A stretch of 64,000 nucleotides of DNA from Cololabis saira (lineage: Eukaryota > Chordata > Actinopteri > Beloniformes > Belonidae), in the NCBI RefSeq assembly GCF_033807715.1, contig NC_084587.1, forward strand, positions 11,453,916 through 11,517,915. Direction: 5' to 3'. The notes beneath the pieces are model-generated. The model saw only the letters and a program-made list of their open reading frames with translations. It did no database searches and was not told the origin of the DNA. The translations under genes and the position numbers were made by a program. Numbering within the stretch: position 1 is the stretch's first letter; each line of letters starts with the position of its first letter. Below are positions 56,890 to 64,000 of this stretch, piece by piece.

Positions 56890-57890
56890 CTTGCCGTAGG
56901 ATCGTAAAATGTGAAAGATTTTGCCCAAACCAAGATTATTTAAGGACAAGATGAAGGCATGTTATACACGCATTTACACAGACTGACCTTTGTAATATTT
57001 AAAACAAACAAAAACATAGATGAATAAATAAAGCAAGGAATCATTGTTAGATGGAAGAGTAAAACATTAAGAAGTTAGATTCTCAATGTTGATGAGTCAT
57101 ATGACAACGGTTTAATTTTGAAATTCACCAACTCATGTCCCAAGGTTTTCTGCTTCGATTGTGTGACAAAGATATGTTTCTGGACTGTGTCAAACTGTGT
57201 TAATCTCTGTTTTATCTCACATCCCCGTCTTTCCCACATGTCCAGTTGATGGTGTCCAACCGATTTCTTGCACTCTTCATCTCCCTTCTCTCTCTTTTAG
57301 TCTGCTCATAAAAATGTTGTTACAGGGCAAACAAAATATAATTACATACTATACTTTTTCTACTGATATTTACCTTAAACTTTAAAAAATCTTGTGATTT
57401 CTATTATAATATATAATAAATATAATAATTTGTAAAATTGTGCCTTAAAAGAAAATTGTTATGAATTTTAGGAATGATGCCTTTTTTGTTGCAATTCTGT
57501 CCTTCCCACAATCCTAGGTAGGTCCCTTAATCATCTTCACGGGTCTACAGATAATTATAATTTTATTTATTAAGGTGTTGACAGTGAATTTGAGTGTACT
57601 TGAAGGCACGTGGGGCCAGTCAATATCCAAAATGTGAATATTTTTCATTAAATTTCTTGGTACTGTCTGTGTGGATTGTTATGAAGTATGATACCCAATC
57701 GGAAAAGCTAGCTGATGAAAAATTACCATTAAAAATATAGAAAAAATTGAATTAATAACACATGAATAATAAAGTTGTTCTAATAAAGCAGTCTTAGAGA
57801 GAGTAATATACAATACATTTTTCAAAAGAGACCTGGGACAAAACAAAATACCTAAGAAACATACTTAAGAAACTTGGTACAGATTCCAAG
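56890..57890. other. Unidentified AT-rich insertion or decayed LINE sequence
   Basis: About 1 kb separates two parts of the fossil reverse transcriptase (after KNNLD at about 56840 and before PINNL at about 57915), where the protein would be nearly continuous. No transposon ends were identified. Confidence 0.4.
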
Positions 57891-58019
57891 AATTTCAATA
57901 ACCTTGGTCCTATTAACAATCTTCTCTCTTCAAAATCTTTGAAAAAACTCAGGTTCATGCCTACATCTCTGGCAGTAACCTATATAATCAGTTAAAATTA
58001 GTTTTTGCCCACTAAATAG

Positions 58020-58993
58020 TAGGGTTGGGTATTGTTAAGAACCTCACGATTCGATTCCATTTCGATTCTTTAGGTTTCAATTTGATTTGATATCGATTCG
58101 ATTCGATATTGATTTAAATGCTTCGATATCGATTCAGTAAGACGTAGAAATACACAAATACCTGTTTGCAATTTTTCATTATTTTTATTTTCATGTCTAT
58201 AACACGTGGCATATTACTTTACATAGAAATGAACTGAGCAATTAAACTTAGCAGCACCATAATGGCTCACTTGTGCATTTGTACTGTTGTACATGACAGT
58301 TCTGTGTTAACATGATCCGCAGGTTTGTCGTGTTGCTGTTGTATTTTAGTTCTGCCTGGCACAACTTAAGTTGCTTTCACACAGAGCGCGGTTTGAGCTG
58401 CGCCCACCGCCGGGTAGGGGGCAGAGTCGGCGAGAAAGCGAGAAGAGAGAAAGTTGGACACAACTTTCTCTCTTCTCCCTTCTCTTTCTTCTCCCCTATT
58501 CGACGCACCGAGATGTCCTCACAGCGCAGCATGGTGAAATTAAAAAATGTTCAATTCAGGCAGGCAGGCGCGGCAGGCGCCCTGTCGCGCACCGCCGAGC
58601 TCGGCGGCAGAGCGGTCCGCTCTTGCGCTACGGTAGAACATACACAATGAATGGGAAAGCCGGCGGCGGTCTGCGCTTTGGCCCTCTATGTGAAAGGGGC
58701 TTTACACCCCACCCTACTTTTGTCCGTTTCTCGTGTTCCTTCTTTAAATGGGAATTCAAAATGGGTCCAAACTTCTGATCTGAAAGATTTTCCGCCTGCC
58801 ATCGTCGCTATTTTATTGTTGTTTGGTCGCGTGCGGCCACCGTCCAAAAAAGGCAAATCATAAGAAAATGTTGCGCACAGCACCCCCCACTGTCCAGGAG
58901 GTGAATTGATTCAGAGGCTTTGCTTAATCGATATTGAATTAGGGCGGGGATAATTGCGATGCATCGATTTTTCGATATTTTTACCCACCCCTA
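58020..58993 (+). mobile_element. hAT element (974 bp) inserted in the fossil LINE
   Basis: It begins TAGGGTTGGGTATTGTTAAG and ends TTTTTACCCACCCCTA. Flanks CTAAATAG (58012-58019) and CTAAACAG (58994-59001) form an 8-bp TSD with one mismatch. ATCGATT-rich subterminal sequence is typical of fish hAT MITEs. A fragment of the same family is at 42573-42909. A Harbinger-like MITE is nested at 58369-58701. Confidence 0.85.
58369..58701. mobile_element. PIF/Harbinger-like MITE (333 bp), nested in the hAT element
   Basis: AGTTGCTTTCACACAGAGCG opens it and the complement of AGCCCCTTTCACATAGAGG closes it. TTA is present at 58366-58368 and 58702-58704. The sequence is GC-rich with an internal inverted GAAAGTTG/CAACTTTC hairpin (about 58450-58466). 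Confidence 0.7.
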
Positions 58994-59452
58994 CTAAACA
59001 GCACTGAAACATCTCTGATTAAGATAACCAATGGTCTTCTTATGGCAGCTAATTCTGGAGTTTTGCATTTGATGCAATCTCCCATGACATTTTGATCAAC
59101 AGACTAGCTTCCATTGGGATTCCAGACATACTCATGACTGTTTCATCTCCTAATTCTCTGGTTGTACTTGGTTTATGCTATTAAAAACATTCACCTCCTA
59201 CCCATTCAACCTCTCCTCTGGTGTCCCCTAAGACTCTGTCCTTGGACCACTTTTATTTAACATTTACCTGCTTCCACTTGGACAAATATAACATCCATTT
59301 CCACTGTTACACAGATAACCTTACAGGAAATCAGATCTTGGTTCTCCCTCAACTTCTTAAAACTTAACAGTAATGAAACTAAATTCCTACCCATTGGCAC
59401 CAAATGCACCCTGTGAAAAATTAACAATCTTTATTTCCATTGACAACTTCTC

Positions 59453-60735
59453 AGTAGGGATGGGAATTGATAAGATTTTTAGATTCCAAATCCATTTTCG
59501 ATTCTGCTTAACAATTTGCTTCTCTATCGATCCCCTTATCATTTCTCATTTGGAAAAATAGGACAATAAAAGGTTGGTTAGCATCACCAATATAACATTT
59601 TAATACTAATAAATTAAATATTCTTCAGTAGAAATTAACAAAATACAACATAAGTTATTCTGTGGCAATTCCACGAAAATCTTCAAAGTTTTTCTAATAG
59701 AAATTAAAATTCTCCTTTTTAAAATGACATGAACTGAGCACCCAAGTTCAGCCAGTGACAAATACAATCAAGTCAAGTCCAATCAAACTGTCCATCCATC
59801 CATCCATCCATCCATCCATCGTCCGCCGCTTATCCATTCCCGGGTCGCGGGGGCAGCAGCCTCAGCAGAGATGCCCAGACTTCCCTCACCCCAGACACTT
59901 CCTCCAGCTCTTCCGAGGGGAGTCCGAGGTGTTCCCAGGCCAGCCGAGAGACATAGTCTCTCCAGCGTGTCCTGGGTCTTCCCTGGGGTCTCCTCCCGGT
60001 GGGACATGCCTGGAACACCTCCCTAGGGAGGAGGGACATGCCTGGAACGCCTCCCTAGGGAGTCATCCGGTACAGATGCCCAAGCCACCTCAGCTGACTG
60101 AAGGAGTAGCGGCTCGACTCCGAGCTCGTCCCGGGTGACCAAACTCCTCACCCTATCTCTAAGGGAGCGTCCAGCCACCCTGCGGGGGAAACTCATCTCG
60201 GCCGCTTGTATCCGCGATCTTGTCGTTTTGGTCACTACCCAAAGTTCATGACCATAGGTGAGGGTAGGTGTGTTACGTAGATTGACCGGTAAATCCAGAG
60301 CTTTGCCTTTAGACTCAGCTCCTTCTTCACCACGACGGTCCGGTACATCGACCGCATAACTGCGGACGCTGCACCGATCCGTCCGTCAATCTCCCGCTCC
60401 ATCGTTCCCTCACTTGTGAACAAGACCCTGAGATACTTGAACTCCTCCACCTGAGGCACCCACCCGGAGAAGGCACGCCACCCTTTCCCGGTGGAGAACC
60501 ATGGCCTCGGTCTTGGAGGTGCTGATTCTCATCCCTGCCGCGTCGCACTCGGCTGCAAACCAAATCAATCAAACTGTGTATTTTGCAAATCTGCAACACT
60601 AACCATTTGACGAAATATCCATTTGACAAGTATTGCAAGTTGCCCTTTTGTCTTTTTTTACTGAAGTGTCACCTGTGCAAGTGGAGCCATTTTCACCTGT
60701 GCAACTTATCGGGACTTACTAATGGGTCAATTCCA
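59453..60735. mobile_element. hAT element, partial, containing a Rex3-like LINE insertion
   Basis: TAGGGATGGGAATTGATAAG starts the element, followed by hAT-like subterminal sequence (CATTTTCGATTCTGCTTAAC). Related sequence resumes after the nested LINE with TTGCAAGTTGCCCTTTTGTC and CACCTGTGCAAGTGGAGCC. The right terminus was not found, so the right limit is approximate. Confidence 0.55.
59792..60565 (-). mobile_element. Rex3/RTE-like LINE, 5'-truncated, with GATG-type tail
   Basis: The insert is bounded by an exact 12-bp duplication CAATCAAACTGT (59780-59791 and 60566-60577). Its minus-strand 3' end is a GATG/GGAT tetranucleotide tail, as described for Rex3. Minus-strand protein pieces are VEEFKYLRVLFTSEGTMERE, IDGRIGAASAVMRSMYRTV, TRSRIQAAEMSFPRRVAGRS and GRRPQGRPRTRWRDYVSRLA. 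These belong to the C-terminal part of RTE-type ORF2. Frameshifts and a small duplication (about 60004-60060) break the frame. The endonuclease and the catalytic reverse transcriptase region are absent. Confidence 0.85.
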
Positions 60736-62545
60736 GACTCCTAGTTTTTGGCCCAGATCCTTACTAAAAACATGATGAATCTCATCAGTGAAAGCTTTTT
60801 GCGTCAAATCAATTCATCCAAGGGAGAGAGCTCTGCTTGGATGCAGTTTAATCGACCAACTCACTTGACAAATGTGCATTTGATGATTTGATGTGGTGTC
60901 ATATACAACTGAAACTACATTTTTCCAACGTAGAAAATCTCAAATCCGACCCATATCCTTTCTTGATCCCCTCTAGCGTGGGCACAATGAAAACTGAGAG
61001 AGAACAAAATTAATAGGGATCCAGATCCATAGACTCTCCTTCTTTTTGGATTATCTCACGAGTGGCCCCTATGAAAATGGAAGTATAAAGAATACAATTC
61101 TCCCAATTAGAGAGATTTTTTGGACTGTTCTCTTGCTTTAGATGTTGGGTAACTGTATATCTGACTGTACTCCTGCTTGGATCTTACATATGTCATAAAG
61201 AAGGAAAACTATAGAAGAAGAATTTGGGGTTCTAATTTAAATTCATGCTATTTTCCATTGCAGCTTTGCAGAGGCTCCATGTTACATAACATTTCCTCAA
61301 GCATAATGAGATGTGTCAGGAAGCCTACATTTAACTTCGCATTATTGCAATTAAAGCTTAGGATGTTTCACACACGGCTAAAGATATCAACCTGATATAC
61401 CTGAATGTTTCCTTCCTCTACTGCAGTTTATTTTTATTCTCTTGTGCTGGCTTGGTAGTCGCAGAGGTTCACTTCCAAGCAAGGTGTACAACTTTCCTCA
61501 CTCATTAAATTTCTAGACTTGAGGCACATACGGAAACAGGGTTTTGAATTTGTGGTGCACCAACAGCTTTCGCATCTGCAATGTAGAGGAAAGAGGATCT
61601 GTGTGATTTATGGGATTAGACATTGTAAAAAGATAAAATTAACATTAAACAGTTAATGGGATAATGTTTGAATATAATGAAGAAATTAGAGATGCCCTGC
61701 CTGACTTATGCTGGCCACAGGGTTTATGAAGACAGTCATACAGTGAGATGTTGACTGGATTTTCACAGCACATTACCAGCAGTCATGTTATATTTTTGTC
61801 CATGCATGAAAACAGATGCCCCAAATAAAGTTAAATCTTTGCTTAGTCTACAAAATGTATTTTGACTTCATCATCTAACCGAGGTTGAGCTGAATTTGCA
61901 TGATAGGAATGAACTCGGGTGGAAAAAGGATGTTTGCCCGTGTCTGTCAAGCTCCCAGTGCCTACACAGGAAGACAATTATCCAAGTTTTCTTGAGGAGA
62001 GCTCTTTTGTTTTACAGTCAAACACAAGAGTGTGATGGCTGAAAAATTAGACGGTGACGTGTACCAGAGGAGACACATGGCTATTCATCCAGGAAATATA
62101 TGCACGAGGCAGTTCATATGCACACAAGATCTTGAAATTGTAGCATAAAGCTACTGACTTTGAGGAAAACTCCAAGTCAATCCTCTGGTGTAAATGATCT
62201 GTTCCATATTAATTGGAGTCATTTCTTGCCTGAGCCACTTCCTGCCAGCTGCCTGTCTCCTCAGCAATTAATTTCATTCCATTTGTGTTGAAGAAGTATT
62301 TGTTTAGGAGACTGGAGTCACAACAATAGCAAGAGGCTACAGTCTGACATGTAGCCTTTGAAGTTGAAGGATATTTTAAAATAATTATGAAAAGAAATGA
62401 ATAAAAATAGTGCATATGCTGATACATTTCAAAGACAATGCAGCATAAACCTGATAACCACATTTACTGGTTTTTAATTTTCCTCTCTTTAACAACTTTT
62501 AATTATTATTCAGCCTAACAAGATCACTTTGGTTGCATCAGAATC
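60736..62545. other. No gene or repeat recognised
   Basis: About 1.8 kb of AT-rich, apparently single-copy DNA with short open frames lacking recognisable domains. Confidence 0.5.
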
Positions 62546-62549
62546 TTAA

Positions 62550-63172
62550 AGGAGCCGTCTGTAAGAAATGGCCAAAACTGGTACTGCAGTCACTTTCAAA
62601 ATATTGTTGAGCGGCGTGTACCCTCCCCCTCCTCCCCCCGACCAGAGGTTGCCAGGTAGGCTGCAGAATGCAGCAGGAACGTAGGCTGCCATGGCTGCCA
62701 TAATTAGAGCCGAGCTGGCAACCCGGATGCCGAAACAATACTGACTTGGTGATTGGGAGATAGGTGGAGGGTGGAGCTTCAGAAACAATACTGACTTGGT
62801 GATTGGGAGATAGGTGGAGGGTGGAGCTTCAGAAACAATACTGACTTGGTGATTGGGAGATAGGTGGAGGGTGGAGCTTCAGAAACAATACTGACTTGGT
62901 GATTGGGAGATAGGTGGAGGGTGGAGCTTCAGAAACAATACTGACTTGGTGATTGGGAGATAGGTGGAGGGTGGAGCTTCAGGCCAGAACAAAAAATGAC
63001 AACATAAACATCAGTTGAGGGCTGCAACTCCTCTTTTTAAACTGGAATATCCTGGCTTGAGTGCTGTTGTCAGTGACATAAGTATTTGAAATGAACATGA
63101 TTTTTAAATGTCTGTTGACATATCGGGGTCATTTTATGATTAGTTTTATTATTGCTCTTACATACAGCTCCT
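62550..63172 (-). mobile_element. TTAA-flanked MITE (piggyBac-like), family A, copy 2
   Basis: Inverted copy of 470-991, exactly between TTAA 62546-62549 and 63173-63176. The two copies are very similar outside the tandem repeat, which suggests fairly recent activity of the family. It is longer than copy 1 because it has five 50-bp units instead of three. Confidence 0.85.
62732..62981. repeat. 50-bp tandem repeat, five copies
   Basis: Units start at 62732, 62782, 62832, 62882 and 62932 and are the reverse complement of those at 661-810. They are almost identical to each other, more so than expected if they had diverged since element insertion. Confidence 0.95.
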
Positions 63173-63279
63173 TTAAGTATAGTAAAGCTGATCAAATCAA
63201 AAACCGCTCAGTGGATCATGTTGGTCTCTCCCTGCAGCGTAGGCCTATATTAGCATATCTACAGCAAAGCTATATTTAA

Positions 63280-63608
63280 AGGAGCATGAGGCTCCTTTTA
63301 AGAAATGAGACTCATTAGCGCCACCATTTGCCACGACGGCCGTTGGGGGTACTGCAGACAACAGCGAAGCCGGCACGGGAGAACGGGGAGAACCTGCATG
63401 CAGCGTCATGTGACGTCACATCCGCCGCCCAGCGCGGGAAATTCCGGTCACAATTGCAGCACATTTTGCAGCACACAGCCTGTTCAAGGCAACGGAGAGA
63501 TACACTAGAGGGCTCATTCTTTTTGGTTTGGAACGCTTCATCTGACATTATTACTAAAACACTTAAAATGTATACACATTTTTTTCATAAATCCTGCCTC
63601 AAGCTCCT
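63280..63608 (-). mobile_element. TTAA-flanked MITE (piggyBac-like), family B, copy 2
   Basis: TTAA at 63276-63279 and 63609-63612 encloses an inverted, internally shortened relative of 22000-22494. Shared landmarks include AATGAGACTCATTAGCGCCA and GCTCATTCTTTTTGGTTTGG. Confidence 0.8.
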
Positions 63609-63639
63609 TTAAGACGAACTGTTTTAGTCTTGTCCTACA

Positions 63640-64000
63640 GCTGCAGCTATAACTACTGGCCCTAACACACTAGAGTGTACACTAACTATATGCTTTACTA
63701 AACAGAAACGTTTTGAGTTTGGTTTTAAAGGTGGAGGTGCTGTCAGCGTCCTTTACCCAAATTGGAAGTTGGTTCCATAGTAATGGTGCCTCAGAGCAGA
63801 AGGCCCATCCTGCAAATATACATTTGGATACTCTAGTAACTACGAGTAAATTTGCCCTCTGAGAATGGAGAGCTCTATTAGGAACATAAGGTACTATTAG
63901 GTCTTGCAAGTATGGCAGAGCTAGGCTGTTTTGGGCTTTATACACAAGTAATAACATTTTGAATTGGATTCTAAATTTCATGGGGAGCCAATAGAGCTAG
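63640..64000 (-). pseudogene. L2-clade LINE ORF2 C-terminus, running off the window
   Basis: The minus-strand frame (stop at 63682) reads MKFRIQFKMLLLVYKAQNSL, then LPYLQDLIVPYVPNRALHSQ and ends FKTKLKTFLFSKAYS. It is a close relative of the C-terminal 100 residues of the frame at 10659-12476. The visible part is open, but the upstream reverse transcriptase lies outside the window. Sequence left of 63682 corresponds to the 3' untranslated region but is truncated near 63640, so the LINE tail is missing. Confidence 0.8.

Larger units (their letters stand above)
53180..59452 (+). pseudogene. Fossil L2-like LINE ORF2 (endonuclease plus reverse transcriptase), broken by five or more insertions
   Basis: Scattered plus-strand pieces follow ORF2 order. 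The endonuclease reads ESTPPNFSFLSESHKRGGGI (53186), then FNDLLSVICVDYVCLIIVGD (about 53575-53645), then AKELCDVLKSFDLTKNVKQA and LDLIISKGLIISKVFVADVA (54600-54785). The linker is CNEFANFFTKKIQKIRKAV (about 55260). The reverse transcriptase begins at VMASDLIQIVNSSFVSGAFP (about 56730), with PINNL (about 57915) and [18 protein letters not shown] (about 59215-59270). Insertions sit at 53357, 53645, 55357, 58020 and 59453. The 56890-57890 interval is also unaccounted for. Stops and frameshifts are frequent, so it is inactive. Confidence 0.75.

Overview
This window is almost certainly from a ray-finned fish, probably a spiny-rayed (percomorph) teleost. The evidence is the mix of repeats: hAT, PIF/Harbinger-like, Tc1/mariner-like and TTAA-inserting (piggyBac-like) miniature elements, L2-clade LINEs, a Rex3/RTE-like LINE with a GATG-type tail, Ty3/Gypsy pieces and long CCTT, CA and GCAC microsatellites in AT-rich DNA. 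I recognise no host protein-coding exon, tRNA or rRNA. The window reads as intergenic or deep intronic DNA, so the annotation is mainly of mobile elements, their broken genes and their nesting order. Family names come from terminal sequences, target-site duplications (TSDs) and recognisable protein motifs, not from any database search.

Layout, 1-25 kb. A hAT copy cut by the window start is followed by a TTAA-flanked MITE containing a 50-bp x3 repeat. At 2.3-3.6 kb a Tc1/mariner-like palindromic MITE hosts a TTAA element, which itself hosts a Harbinger-like foldback. A small hAT MITE (5.5 kb) has an inverted sister at 19.6 kb. Two CCTT arrays (7.2-7.9 and 13.3-13.9 kb) belong to one transposon family. 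A dead Tc1 transposon (9.2-12.7 kb) is split by a 2.5-kb L2-clade LINE whose 605-codon reading frame is open and begins inside Tc1 sequence. Harbinger-like elements lie at 15.8 and 19.3 kb. At 22.5-23.4 kb is an unusual LTR with internal triplication.

Layout, 25-50 kb. An old Tc1/mariner-like transposon (25.7-30.6 kb) is interrupted by other repeats and by a 1.7-kb solo LTR. Next come a hAT with a nested mariner-like MITE (32.0-33.3 kb), a 1.3-kb TTAA element (36.7-38.0 kb), a 1.1-kb near-palindromic element (39.4-40.5 kb), a Gypsy pol fragment (42.9-43.6 kb), a hAT (44.8-45.7 kb), a long-TIR element (47.2-47.6 kb) and a hAT (49.4-50.1 kb).

Layout, 50-64 kb. A fossil LINE (about 53.2-59.5 kb, plus strand) has been broken by at least five later insertions, several with clean TSDs. 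A Rex3-like LINE end sits in another hAT (59.5-60.7 kb). Inverted second copies of two TTAA MITEs occur at 62.5-63.6 kb, and an L2 reading frame runs out of the window.

None of these genes works together as a pathway. The biology visible is layered transposition, with enough TSDs to give a relative insertion order at many loci.
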